The notes: generated by a model not told the origin, from the sequence alone. A stretch of 64,000 bases of DNA from Paenibacillus solanacearum (GCF_910593845.1 NZ_CAJVAS010000013.1:1-64000), one strand, 5' to 3'. Positions 18,092-26,174 are shown, numbered from the stretch's first letter. Program-made: numbers and translations.

Positions 18092-19237
18092 ATGATTGGA
18101 ATACTGTATCAGCCCTCGCTCCTGAAGCGGCTCATGAACGGCCGGAGCAGCTTCGAGAAGCCGGCCTTCTACATCGCAGCAGCCCGCAAAGAGGGAGAAG
18201 AGGTCATCTTCTTTTCGCTGTTTGATATCAACTGGAGCAAGAGCACGGTGATGGGCTGGACGGGAACCTCGAGGATGGAACGACCGCTTCCGGCCGTCAT
18301 CATCAACCGGACGAGGAGCAATATGCTGCACGTCAAACGGGCGATTCTGCGTTTGAAGCAAATGGGAAGGGTCGTCTTCAATCAGCATAATGTCGTCTCC
18401 AAGCTGAGAATTCACCGCATTTTGTCCAAAAACGAGATGCTGCTGCCGCATTTGCCGATGACCGACGACGTCACGTACGATTCGGTAAAGCAGCTGCTGG
18501 ACGAAAACGCCTGCCTGTATTTGAAACCGCGCACCTCGTCCGTTGGCAACGGTATTATACGCGTCCGCAAAGTGAACGAGGGCATGATTGCGGAAATCAA
18601 CATGCTCGGCCGGACGAGACGGAGAAAAGTAGGGATTCGCCAGCTCGTCGACATCGTCAGGACGAAGAAGCGGGATTACCTTGTGCAGCAGGGCATTGCG
18701 ATGATGAAGTACAAGGGAAGTCCGGTCGATTTTCGGGTTTCGGTGCAAAAGAACGGCAGCGGCGTGTGGCAGTATACCGGGATGGTGGGCAAGGTGGCGC
18801 GAAAGGGGGCCGTCGTCACCAACATCCATTGCGGAGGAGACTCGCTGAAGGCGTCCGACCTGTTCGCGCACTGGGGCTGGAATGCGGCGGTCGTCGAGCG
18901 GCGAATCGCCGCCATGGCGCTCCGCATCGCCTCTACGCTGGATGAGGAGCTGCCGCATATTGCCGATCTGGGGCTGGACGTCGCGATCGACGAAACGCAG
19001 CATCCTTGGCTGATCGAGGTCAACTTCCGCGATTTGCGGATTACGTTCCAGATTGCGGGGGAGAAGGAGAAATGGCGGGCGACCTTTGCGACGCCGGTCA
19101 AGTATGCCGCGTACCTCAACCGCCAGCTTAAGACGCGGGAACGGCTGAGCCGGCGGGCGCTCCCTGCGGCATTGGCCGCAAAAAGCGCAGCAGGCGAGCC
19201 TGGCGCCGCACCTGCGGAAGAACCGGGAGCGGACTAG
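18092..19237 (+). CDS. YheC/YheD family ATP-grasp protein
   Basis: A 381-residue protein of the YheC/YheD family, known in Bacillus as endospore coat-associated proteins with an ATP-grasp fold. LIPRTRSN-like INRTRSN, FNQHNVVSKLRIHRIL, LYLKPRTSSVGNGIIRV and the C-terminal DLGLDVAIDETQHPWLIEVN segment, which carries the metal-binding E and N, are recognisable. The last 50 residues are Ala- and Arg-rich and probably disordered. It ends the plus-strand glycan operon 21 bases after the epimerase. The reaction is unknown; ATP-grasp enzymes ligate carboxylates to amines or thiols. Its presence supports a spore-related role for the cluster. Confidence 0.85.
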   Translation: MIGILYQPSLLKRLMNGRSSFEKPAFYIAAARKEGEEVIFFSLFDINWSKSTVMGWTGTSRMERPLPAVIINRTRSNMLHVKRAILRLKQMGRVVFNQHNVVSKLRIHRILSKNEMLLPHLPMTDDVTYDSVKQLLDENACLYLKPRTSSVGNGIIRVRKVNEGMIAEINMLGRTRRRKVGIRQLVDIVRTKKRDYLVQQGIAMMKYKGSPVDFRVSVQKNGSGVWQYTGMVGKVARKGAVVTNIHCGGDSLKASDLFAHWGWNAAVVERRIAAMALRIASTLDEELPHIADLGLDVAIDETQHPWLIEVNFRDLRITFQIAGEKEKWRATFATPVKYAAYLNRQLKTRERLSRRALPAALAAKSAAGEPGAAPAEEPGAD

Positions 19238-19269
19238 GCGCCGCCATAGCCCCGGCCATGCCCAAACAA

Positions 19270-19313
19270 TCCTCCTCGGCATCATGCCTATAGCATCATG
19301 CGAGGAGGATTTC
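19270..19313 (+). terminator. Terminator after the glycan operon
   Basis: AATCCTCCTCG pairs with CGAGGAGGATT, with an imperfect GCATCATGC inner stem. The T-tract is weak. Confidence 0.6.
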
Positions 19314-19369
19314 TCGCGAATCGCCGCAAGACGAGCCCTGCCGCAGTGTACCGGTCAGCCAGACAGCAA

Positions 19370-19397
19370 AAAAACGGAGATGGATAGCTCCGTTTTT
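19370..19397 (-). terminator. Bidirectional terminator
   Basis: AAAAACGGAG and CTCCGTTTTT form a hairpin two bases beyond the end of the minus-strand small-protein operon. The T- and A-tracts make it usable from both sides. Confidence 0.8.
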
Positions 19398-19398
19398 G

Positions 19399-19728
19399 TC
19401 AGGCATTCATGGTATTGTCTTCTCTTGTGTCGCGTTCGGGATCGTGCCGGCGGTTCACGGGACTCCCCGCTGTCGCCATCGGGTGAATCCACGGCTTGCC
19501 CGGCCGGCCGAACGTTTTGCGGCGGAACCGGATGCCGATCATTTTGCCGGCGATCTGACGCTGGTACCGGCTGATCGCATCGATCTGATCGATCAGCGTT
19601 TGGCCGGCCTTCGTGTTCTCCGCCGTGTCGGCCATAATCTCGATGATTTTGGCCAGGGCGCGCTGGCTTCGGGCCAAGGAGTTCAAAATATGAAGCTTGG
19701 CGCGGTTGGCTCCATCATCCGGATACAT
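19399..19728 (-). CDS. Small helical protein 3 of a three-gene cassette
   Basis: A 109-residue protein, not recognised. Residues 10-60 are predicted by eye to be two amphipathic helices (LHILNSLARSQRALAKIIEI, TLIDQIDAISRYQRQIAGK); the last 40 residues are basic, Pro-rich and probably unstructured. GGAGG is well spaced before the ATG at 19728, which overlaps the end of the upstream gene by 14 bases, so the two are coupled. The ALAK helix resembles the C-terminal helix of its neighbour, suggesting a common origin. Confidence 0.65.
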   Translation of the reverse strand: MYPDDGANRAKLHILNSLARSQRALAKIIEIMADTAENTKAGQTLIDQIDAISRYQRQIAGKMIGIRFRRKTFGRPGKPWIHPMATAGSPVNRRHDPERDTREDNTMNA

Positions 19729-20074
19729 CGTTGGTTCCTCCGAGCGACATCATGTCGCCGTAATTTTCCATGCCGCCACCCGTCGCCTCCGGGACGGCGG
19801 GTTCCGGTTCGATCAGCAGCGCCTGCAAGTTTTTGGCGAGCGCTTGCTCCATCCGCGTCAAGCCGTTGATCACCTCGAGCAGCTGGTTGTGGATTTCTCC
19901 GGTTCTTCTCACCTGCTCGTAGTGATTCATGTAGTGCGAGGAATCCAGATGATTGCACACCCAGTGTCTGGAGCGGGCGGCTTCGTGCGCCTGCGCTTCC
20001 AGAATCAGGGCGATGTTGTGCTGAAAATCTTGAATCGACCGCAGCATTTTATGGTAAGAGGCAGTTCGGCTCAT
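19715..20074 (-). CDS. Small helical protein 2 of a three-gene cassette
   Basis: A 119-residue protein, not recognised. It looks like a four-helix bundle: YHKMLRSIQDFQHNIALILE, then a His-rich RHWVCNHLDSSHYMNHYEQV segment, then VINGLTRMEQALAKNLQALL. The tail is Gly- and Met-rich. It has no signal peptide or membrane segment. GAGGGTATGAC precedes the ATG. It is the middle gene of an operon of three, 27 bases after the first. The last helix is similar to GLADLEDAIADNL in the first protein. Confidence 0.68.
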   Translation of the reverse strand: MSRTASYHKMLRSIQDFQHNIALILEAQAHEAARSRHWVCNHLDSSHYMNHYEQVRRTGEIHNQLLEVINGLTRMEQALAKNLQALLIEPEPAVPEATGGGMENYGDMMSLGGTNDVSG

Positions 20075-20101
20075 GTCATACCCTCGTTTCCGTCATCCAT
20101 T

Positions 20102-20392
20102 CTATTCTCCCTCATCGGGAACAACGACCTCTTTCATGACCATCAGCAAATTATCGGCTATCGCATCTTCCAGGTCCGCTAGACCGACCAGGTAGGATGC
20201 GACGATCCGGTTCACGCCCAGCGTACATTCCGTCAGCATGTCGACGCTGCCGAAGCTCGGATCTTCCCTGGGAATGTCGGTTGTCATTTGCGCCATGTGA
20301 TTGACGATTTGACGGTTGGCCTCAATAATTTTGGTCATATGCCAATGAGAAGAGGCCATATGCTCGATGATTCTGGTTACCTGACGCTTCAC
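20102..20392 (-). CDS. Small helical protein 1 of a three-gene cassette
   Basis: A 96-residue protein, not recognised. RIIEHMASSHWHMTKIIEAN and GLADLEDAIADNLLMVMK are helices comparable to those of the next two genes. Many Met and His residues lie on the helices. The start is GTG at 20392 with GGAGG upstream. A sigma-K-like promoter lies about 30 bases further upstream, which would place the operon in the late mother cell. Similar short proteins occur beside YheC/YheD genes in Paenibacillus as far as I recall, with inconsistent names. Confidence 0.7.
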   Translation of the reverse strand: MKRQVTRIIEHMASSHWHMTKIIEANRQIVNHMAQMTTDIPREDPSFGSVDMLTECTLGVNRIVASYLVGLADLEDAIADNLLMVMKEVVVPDEGE

Positions 20393-20424
20393 CCGCAGAC
20401 CTCCTTCGCAAAGATATCTCTTCC

Positions 20425-20452
20425 TATCTTATGCAGAGGCGCGGTTCAAGTG
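20425..20452 (-). promoter_or_regulatory. Candidate sigma-K promoter of the small-protein cassette
   Basis: On the minus strand CACT is followed after 15 bases by CATAAGATA, a perfect CATAnnnTA -10 box. The -35 keeps the central AC, but the spacer is one base shorter than the usual 16. Confidence 0.45.
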
Positions 20453-20521
20453 CCATGACATGAGCCCAGATCGGTCAGCCTGTTCAGCCCCGGGTCAAGG
20501 CGAAGCTGCGGGCCGCCTGCG

Positions 20522-21553
20522 TCAGTCCAGCGCTCTCCAATGCAGCAGCAGCCCGCCGTACACAAACCCGCCTCCGAAGCCGAACAGCAGCACGGTGTCG
20601 CCTTCCTGGATGCGGCCTTCGCGGACGCCCTCATCCAGCGCCAGCGGAATGGTTGCCGCCGACGTATTGCCGTACCGCTCGATCGTGTGCAGCGTCCGTT
20701 CCAGCGGGATGCCGGTCTTCTCGCAAACCGACTCGATAATTCGCAGGTTGGCGCTGTGCGGGATGAACCAGTCGACGTCGGCCGCTTCGATGCCGGCGAG
20801 GCCCGTCAGCTCCGCAACGCCCTTGGGCACCGTCTGCACGGCGAATTTATACACTTCACGGCCATTCTGTACGAGCTTTCCACTGTCCTGCAGCGGGATG
20901 CCGTTCAGCGAGGAAGCGGTGAACGTCTTGTACAGATGCGCGCCTCCGCTGCCGTCGCTCCCCCCGGTATACGCGAGGAAGGAGGGCCGGCTCGACGGGG
21001 AATCGTCCCGCTCGACCAGCACCGCGCCTGCGCCGTCGCCGAACAGAATGCAGGTCGTGCGGTCGGTATAGTCTGTAATTTTCGACAGCGTTTCCGCTCC
21101 AATAATGAGCGCCTTGCGGTGAAGGCCGGAGGAGATCATGCCGTCGGCCAGATGAAGTCCGTAGACGAAGCCGGCGCATGCCGCGCTAAGATCGATCGCC
21201 GTCGTCTGCGCCATGCCGAAATGCGTCTGGACCAGGCAAGCGGTAGCCGGAAAGGTGAAGTCCGGCGTGCTGGTGCAGACCAGCAGCAGATCGACGTCGC
21301 GCAGGTCGACGTTGTAACGGTCGATCAAGTTCTGCGCCGCTTTGATGCACAGATGGCTCGTGTATTCGTTCTCCCCGCTGATCCGACGCTCGCGAATGCC
21401 GGTGCGCGGGACGATCCATTCGTCGCTCGTATCGACCATGTTCGCCAGGTCGTCGTTCGTAAGCCTTCGCTCCGGTACGTACGTGCCGATTGCGGTAATA
21501 TGGGAGCGGTAAGCGGAAGTGGAAGCGGGGCCGGTCGCCGGAATACTCATCAT
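20522..21553 (-). CDS. fabH: Beta-ketoacyl-ACP synthase III
   Basis: A 343-residue condensing enzyme that starts fatty acid synthesis by joining an acyl-CoA to malonyl-ACP. The active-site Cys lies in DLSAACAGFVYGLH, the His in IPHSANLRI and the Asn in ERYGNTSAATIPLAL, the normal Cys-His-Asn triad. VDTSDEWIVPRTGIRERRI is the usual N-terminal segment. The start at 21553 is set by AAGAGGTGA; the frame stays open upstream to 21595. A FapR operator lies about 75 bases upstream, so the gene should be repressed when malonyl-CoA is low. It is alone, not beside fabF, so it may be a second, regulated copy. Confidence 0.93.
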   Translation of the reverse strand: MMSIPATGPASTSAYRSHITAIGTYVPERRLTNDDLANMVDTSDEWIVPRTGIRERRISGENEYTSHLCIKAAQNLIDRYNVDLRDVDLLLVCTSTPDFTFPATACLVQTHFGMAQTTAIDLSAACAGFVYGLHLADGMISSGLHRKALIIGAETLSKITDYTDRTTCILFGDGAGAVLVERDDSPSSRPSFLAYTGGSDGSGGAHLYKTFTASSLNGIPLQDSGKLVQNGREVYKFAVQTVPKGVAELTGLAGIEAADVDWFIPHSANLRIIESVCEKTGIPLERTLHTIERYGNTSAATIPLALDEGVREGRIQEGDTVLLFGFGGGFVYGGLLLHWRALD

Positions 21554-21625
21554 TAGAATCACCTCTTGGACGAATTGTTTTGTAAAACTTCGCAATATTT
21601 AATGACTAAGATATAGTATTAAGTA

Positions 21626-21642
21626 TTAGTACCAGATACTAA
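21626..21642 (-). promoter_or_regulatory. FapR operator
   Basis: TTAGTACCAGATACTAA is an imperfect inverted repeat and agrees with the published FapR box of Bacillus (TTAGTACC-centre-TACTAA). It overlaps a possible fabH promoter on the minus strand (TTAGTA, 18 bases, TACTAT). FapR is a malonyl-CoA-released repressor of fatty acid and phospholipid genes, which fits fabH directly downstream. Confidence 0.85.
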
Positions 21643-21801
21643 ATTCAAATTACACCATCTCGCCGTTTCTGTCAATGCGCGGATTTCAGTCTGATTTCAG
21701 TCTTTCGTCAAGCGGAGGTTTTGCGCAGAACTGGCCGGATGCGTGATTTGGGGCGAACGTTGTATAATAGACAGCAAAGCTTACAAAAGGCGGGATGACC
21801 G

Positions 21802-22677
21802 GTGAAGCGCAATCCGAGCGCCAATTCGACGTATGTGTCGATGCGGACGTTGAAAATTTTATCCATTCTTCTTCCTCCGGTGCTGATCGGCGGGTTTGAA
21901 TATTTTCGCCATGACTTTTTGCTGCACGAGCTGTCCATGGAAACTGGAAATTTGTACATAACGCTGCTGACGCTGCTGATGTCCTTTTTATTTACGACCT
22001 GGATGTTCGATCGCATCCGGACGATGAACGAGCGGTTGTCCAAGGAGCAGGCCAAACGCGCTGTATATGAGGAGCGGGAGCGACTGGCGCAAGAGCTGCA
22101 CGACAATATTGCGCAAATTTTATTCTTCTTGAACGTTCAGTTGAAAAAAGGGCAAATTCAGGAGGCTCGCTCGGCCGCAGCGGAGATTGACCTCCATCTG
22201 CGGCAGGCGATCTTCAACCTGCGCACGCCGCCGGAGGAAGGCGGGAACTTTGCCGCTCGCCTTCGCGCCTGGCTGAAGGAGTGGAGCGCGCTCAGCGGCA
22301 TCGCCGTGGAGAGCCGCATCTCCGAGTCCGCGGAGACGCTGCCGCCGCCCGCGGAAGTGCCGCTGTTCTCGATCATCCGCGAAGCGTTCACCAACATCCG
22401 CAAGCACTCGCTCGCCGATCAGGCGACGATCGAGCTTGGCAGGATGGGGGACGAAGGCGGCTGGCGGCTGTACATCTGCGATAATGGCGCAGGCATGAGC
22501 GGAGGCGCCGTGCCGGAAGCGGGCGGGCGATACGGCCTGTCCATGATCCGGAAGCGGGCCGAAGAGCTCGGCGCCACGCTGGAAATTCAATCATCCCCGG
22601 AGAACGGATTGGAATTGACCGTGACTGGAACGACAAAGAAGGGAGCAACCGATGAAAACAAGAGTGCTCGTAGCTGA
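21802..22677 (+). CDS. NarL-type sensor histidine kinase
   Basis: A 291-residue membrane kinase. Two hydrophobic segments (about residues 15-32 and 48-66) anchor it, with almost no extracellular domain. The HisKA_3 dimerisation helix has the phospho-acceptor His in RERLAQELHDNIAQIL, and the ATPase domain has a N-box near FTNIRKHS and the G-box DNGAGMSG. GTG start at 21802 with AGGCGGGATGA upstream. It overlaps the response regulator gene by 26 bases. The short sensor part suggests sensing within or at the membrane. The stimulus is unknown. Confidence 0.9.
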   Translation: MKRNPSANSTYVSMRTLKILSILLPPVLIGGFEYFRHDFLLHELSMETGNLYITLLTLLMSFLFTTWMFDRIRTMNERLSKEQAKRAVYEERERLAQELHDNIAQILFFLNVQLKKGQIQEARSAAAEIDLHLRQAIFNLRTPPEEGGNFAARLRAWLKEWSALSGIAVESRISESAETLPPPAEVPLFSIIREAFTNIRKHSLADQATIELGRMGDEGGWRLYICDNGAGMSGGAVPEAGGRYGLSMIRKRAEELGATLEIQSSPENGLELTVTGTTKKGATDENKSARS

Positions 22678-23323
22678 CGATCACCCGCTTGCCCGGCAGG
22701 CGGTTCGTTCTTTAATCGAAGGCGAGGACCGCTTCGAATGGATCGGTGAGGCCGGAAGCGGCGCGGAGGCGATCCGGCTGTGCGGGGAGCTGCTGCCGGA
22801 TTTGGTGCTGATGGATATCCGCATGCAGGACATGAACGGCCTGGAGGCGACCCGGCGCATCAAGCAGCTGTACCCTCACATCCGCGTCGTCATGCTGACC
22901 GTATCGGATGATGCGGCCGATTTGTTTACGGCGATCCGGTACGGTGCGCAGGGGTATCTGCTGAAAAACATGGACCCCGACGATTGGATCGCTTACCTGC
23001 AAGGGCTGCTGGACGAGGACGGTGAAATATCAAGGCGCATGGCGGATCGCCTGCTGCAATCGTTTCGCACGGCCGGCGAATCGTCCGAACCGGAGATCGG
23101 TCCCGGCGTGCTGTCGCCCAGGGAATGCGAAATTTTGTCCTGCGTATCCAGCGGCCAAAGCAACCGGCAAATCGCGGAAACGCTCGTCATTACCGAGAAT
23201 ACGGTAAAAAATCATATCAAAAATATTTTAGCCAAGCTTGAGCTGGACAATCGGGTACAGCTTACCGCCTATGCGGTACGGCACGGCCTGACACAGATCG
23301 GCCATAAACCGGGGGGAAAATAG
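22652..23323 (+). CDS. NarL/LuxR-type response regulator
   Basis: A 223-residue two-domain regulator. The receiver domain has the acidic pair in VADDH, the phosphorylated Asp in LPDLVLMDIRMQDMNG, and the conserved Lys in GYLLKNMDPDD. The C-terminal LuxR helix-turn-helix reads LSPRECEILSCVSSGQSNRQ and continues into ITENTVKNHIKNILAKL. GAAGGGAG precedes the ATG. It is the partner of the overlapping histidine kinase. Targets are not evident; the neighbouring fabH and ycnI-like genes are possible but unproved. Confidence 0.93.
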   Translation: MKTRVLVADDHPLARQAVRSLIEGEDRFEWIGEAGSGAEAIRLCGELLPDLVLMDIRMQDMNGLEATRRIKQLYPHIRVVMLTVSDDAADLFTAIRYGAQGYLLKNMDPDDWIAYLQGLLDEDGEISRRMADRLLQSFRTAGESSEPEIGPGVLSPRECEILSCVSSGQSNRQIAETLVITENTVKNHIKNILAKLELDNRVQLTAYAVRHGLTQIGHKPGGK

Positions 23324-23405
23324 CCCGGTTGGGTCATGTTGCTTATGCAGCGGTTTACGGTACATTACTTATGGAGATAATGACCGCTGAAAGGCAGGAA
23401 CGACA

Positions 23406-24062
23406 ATGAGAAAAATATCCGTATTATTTTGTGCCATGCTGATCCTATCCATGCTGGGGGCAGCGATGGCCAGCGCGCATGTCACGGTGCTGCCGAATGA
23501 ATCGACGCAAGGATCGTACGAGAAATTCACCGTTCGCGTACCGAACGAAAAAGACATTCCGACGGTAAAAGTGGAAGTGAAGTTTCCGCTGGATGCCGTA
23601 TCTGTTTCCCGCTTCGAACCGAAGCCGGGCTGGAAATACGAATTGACCAAGGACGCCAGCGGGAAAATGACGGGCGTCATCTGGACCGCAACCGGCGAAG
23701 GCATTGGAGCGACGGAATTCGCCGAGTTCTACATGCAGGGCAAAGTAGCCGACAGCGCATCCGCGATTTCCTGGAAGGCGTACCAAACCTACAAGGACGG
23801 CAGCGTCGTCGAGTGGGTCGGCGCGCAAGGCTCCGACAAGCCGGCCTCCGTCACGAAGGTGAACCCGAAACCGGCCGGAGCGGCTGCCGATAGCCACGGC
23901 AATACGACCGCCGCTCCGGCAGCAGCCGCAGGCGGGCAGGACAGCCATGCGCAAGCAGGAGGAGCCGCGTCTTCCACGCCGCTGTACTTGTCCGTCGCGT
24001 CGCTTGCACTAGGCGTCGTTTCCTTGATCGTCGCGATTTCCGCGAGAAGCAAACGGAAGTAA
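23406..24062 (+). CDS. YcnI-like copper-binding secreted/anchored protein
   Basis: A 218-residue protein of the YcnI (DUF1775) family. A signal peptide ends in SAHVTVLPNES, so His becomes the first or nearly first mature residue; in the family this His helps form a Cu(II) site. PKPGWKYELTKD and YMQGKVADSASAISWKAYQTYKDG are family segments. An Ala-rich linker with His-Gly pairs precedes a C-terminal membrane helix (LYLSVASLALGVVSLIVAI) and a basic end, a typical anchor with the domain outside. Usually a CopD-like copper transporter (YcnJ) follows; none is present here. Confidence 0.85.
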   Translation: MRKISVLFCAMLILSMLGAAMASAHVTVLPNESTQGSYEKFTVRVPNEKDIPTVKVEVKFPLDAVSVSRFEPKPGWKYELTKDASGKMTGVIWTATGEGIGATEFAEFYMQGKVADSASAISWKAYQTYKDGSVVEWVGAQGSDKPASVTKVNPKPAGAAADSHGNTTAAPAAAAGGQDSHAQAGGAASSTPLYLSVASLALGVVSLIVAISARSKRK

Positions 24063-24139
24063 ATAAACAGGCACCGCACTCCGCCCCGCGAAACGAAGAC
24101 TTTCAGACGAGTCCCGATTCGCATTGGCCGGATTGCCGC

Positions 24140-24187
24140 AAGCCGTCTTTGAGCCGCGCATTCGCCCGGCGAAGAGGCGGCTTTTGT
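24140..24187 (+). terminator. Terminator after the ycnI-like gene
   Basis: AAGCCG and CTT pair with AAG and CGGCTT across a 20-base loop, followed by TTTT. Moderate quality. Confidence 0.55.
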
Positions 24188-24292
24188 ATCGATACAGCCC
24201 TGGTTTCGTTTTTCATAAAATTGCCCGCAGCGGGGGATGATGGAACTGGAGTAACCTATTCCATTGCACAACCTGTGGGAGGAACGGAATAC

Positions 24293-25186
24293 ATGCTGCA
24301 AAGCCTTCGCAAAAGAAAAACAATGGTGCTGCTAGCCGCCTGCCTCATCGTAAGCCTGATGTTTTCCGCATATGCCCTTGCCTTCGGCCGTGGAGCCAAA
24401 GGTCCGGACGTATATGCCGTTCAGGGGATGCTGAAGTCGCTCGGCTATTTCCAGGGCACCATAACGGGATATTACGGCGCTGCGACGGAAACCGGCGTCA
24501 AGCGGTTTCAGAAAGCGTACGGCCTCCCGGTTACCGGAGCGGTCGACAATCAGACGCTGCAGTCGATTTTATGGGCATACGGCAACCTTAAGCTCCCGAA
24601 GCGGCCGACGCCAAGTCCGGGTCCCGCGCCGAATCCAGAGCCGACGCCAAGCCCGGGTCCGGCGCCGAATCCCGTGCCAACGCCAAGCCCCGGCCCCGCG
24701 CCGAACCCAGAGCCGACGCCAAGTCCGGGCCCCGCGCCGAACCCAGAGCCGACGCCAAGTCCGGGCCCCGCACCCAATCCAGCGCCATCTCCGGCTCCGG
24801 AGCAGTCGACGGATGAGCGGCAAATGATCGATCTTGTAAACGAAGCGCGCGCAAAGGCCGGACTGCGTCCGCTTGCCGCCGATGCGGAGCTTTCCAGAAC
24901 GGCACGGCTGAAAAGCGCGGATATGGTCGACAACAACTATTTTTCGCATCAATCGCCGACCTACGGCTCTCCGTTCGATATGATGAAGCGGTTCGGAATC
25001 CGCTACAAGAAGGCTGGCGAGAATATCGCATGCAATCGGAGCGCGGAAGCGGCTCACCAGGCGCTGATGAATTCCTCCGGGCATCGCGCCAATCTTCTGA
25101 GCGGCCAATTTACGCATATCGGCATCGGGATCGTCGACGGCGGACCGTGCGGCCAAATGTACACGCAGCATTTTATCAGCAAATAA
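24293..25186 (+). CDS. Secreted peptidoglycan-binding CAP-domain protein
   Basis: A 297-residue exported protein. The start at 24293 follows GGGAGG and gives a proper signal peptide (RKRK, then a hydrophobic core, then YALAFG); the frame is open further upstream. Residues about 35-100 are a PG_binding_1 domain (VQGMLKSLGYFQGTITGYYG). A linker of about five PTPSPGPAPNPE-like units follows. The C-terminal 120 residues are a CAP/SCP domain like YkwD, with the His and Glu residues in SHQSP, AGENIA and SSGHRANLL. CAP proteins in spore formers are often in coats or walls. Enzymatic activity is not established for the family. Confidence 0.9.
   Translation: MLQSLRKRKTMVLLAACLIVSLMFSAYALAFGRGAKGPDVYAVQGMLKSLGYFQGTITGYYGAATETGVKRFQKAYGLPVTGAVDNQTLQSILWAYGNLKLPKRPTPSPGPAPNPEPTPSPGPAPNPVPTPSPGPAPNPEPTPSPGPAPNPEPTPSPGPAPNPAPSPAPEQSTDERQMIDLVNEARAKAGLRPLAADAELSRTARLKSADMVDNNYFSHQSPTYGSPFDMMKRFGIRYKKAGENIACNRSAEAAHQALMNSSGHRANLLSGQFTHIGIGIVDGGPCGQMYTQHFISK
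24605..24800 (+). repeat. Pro-rich linker repeats
   Basis: Five copies of about 36 bases encode PTPSPGPAPNPE or close variants between the peptidoglycan-binding and CAP domains. The copies are nearly identical at the DNA level, so copy number probably varies between strains. Confidence 0.85.
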
Positions 25187-25193
25187 GGCGAGT

Positions 25194-25227
25194 ATCCCGG
25201 CTTATATTACAGCCGGGATTTTTTTGA
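25194..25227 (+). terminator. Terminator after the CAP-domain gene
   Basis: ATCCCGGCT and AGCCGGGAT form the stem, followed by seven T. Confidence 0.9.
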
Positions 25228-25399
25228 AATAAACGGGCAATACGCCGGATTTCATAATATTAAGAAAAACTTTAGAATTTAGAGTACGTGTTCCGAACCA
25301 TTTTAGGTTATGCTAAGAAGTAAGCCTTTAAATGAAAAAGGCGCCATCTTATTTTGTCATTTGTTCATTATTCTTGTCACATTAGAGGGGAAGAGTTTA

Positions 25400-26014
25400 A
25401 TGATAAACGATATGCTGCTTTCGATGATCGGACAATACGGCTATGCCGCTTTATTTTTCGCCCTGTGGCTTGGCATCGTGGGGATGCCGATTCCCGACGA
25501 AGGGATCGTGATGACCGGCGGCGCGATCGCCGCAAGCGGGCTGCTCCAGCCGATTCCCGCCTTTCTGCTCACGTATCTCGGCGTCGCTTCCGGATTGTCG
25601 CTCGGCTATGTGCTGGGCCGGTTTATCGGGACGCCCGTCATGGAGAAGCTGAAGCGGAAGAAGAACATGGTCAAGTACATTCAGCGATGCGAGCAGCTCG
25701 TCGGCAAGTACGGCAGCTTTGCTCTGGTCGTTAGCTATTTTTTCCCAGTTGTGCGGCATGTGATGCCGTACATCGTCGGAGTGAACAAAATGCGGTTCCG
25801 CACCTATGCGCTTTACTCTTACACGACGGGCTTCGTTTGGACGCTGCTGTTTTTCATTGCCGGCAGCTTGGCAGGCAGCCATGCGGCGGCCGTCGCCGAC
25901 GTCGTGTACCGTTATGGGCTGAAGCTGCTGTGGCTTCCGGTGGCGGCCATCGTCATCTTCATCGTGTTGAAGCGATTTTCGGCCGTGAAGGCGGAAAGGA
26001 AACCGGCGGAATAA
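25400..26014 (+). CDS. DedA family membrane protein
   Basis: A 204-residue integral membrane protein of the DedA/SNARE-associated family. MPIPDEGIVMTGG, GYVLGRFIG and the YFFPVVRHVMPYIVG re-entrant segment with its essential Arg are characteristic. About four to five membrane segments are seen. The start at 25400 is preferred because GAGGGGAAGAG precedes it and the upstream part of the frame has no such site. Some DedA proteins flip undecaprenyl phosphate or phosphatidylethanolamine; which applies here is open. Confidence 0.9.
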   Translation: MINDMLLSMIGQYGYAALFFALWLGIVGMPIPDEGIVMTGGAIAASGLLQPIPAFLLTYLGVASGLSLGYVLGRFIGTPVMEKLKRKKNMVKYIQRCEQLVGKYGSFALVVSYFFPVVRHVMPYIVGVNKMRFRTYALYSYTTGFVWTLLFFIAGSLAGSHAAAVADVVYRYGLKLLWLPVAAIVIFIVLKRFSAVKAERKPAE

Positions 26015-26033
26015 AATGCATAAGGCGTGTTGA

Positions 26034-26066
26034 AATGGGCATCCGTGACGGATGCCCATTTTTTAT
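26034..26066 (+). terminator. Terminator after the dedA gene
   Basis: AATGGGCATCCGT pairs with ACGGATGCCCATT almost without a loop and is followed by TTTT. Confidence 0.9.
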
Positions 26067-26085
26067 ATACACCCCATCCATACAG

Positions 26086-26114
26086 CACCAAAGGCGCCGC
26101 CCTTTCATAAAATG
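26086..26114 (+). promoter_or_regulatory. Candidate sigma-K promoter of gerE
   Basis: CACC at 26086-26089, 16 bases, then CATAAAATG at 26106-26114. The -35 agrees with mACm and the -10 differs from CATAnnnTA at one base. In Bacillus subtilis gerE is transcribed by sigma-K, which supports the assignment. Confidence 0.55.
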
Positions 26115-26174
26115 TGTTGACTGTATCCCTAGACCTTGTATTGAAATAAAAACCCGGGCAAGGAGGGGTGACAC

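Noticed and set aside
17723..19285. A 520-residue minus-strand reading frame
   Set aside because: It is antisense to the epimerase and YheC/YheD genes, with low-complexity Arg-rich composition typical of GC-rich shadows.
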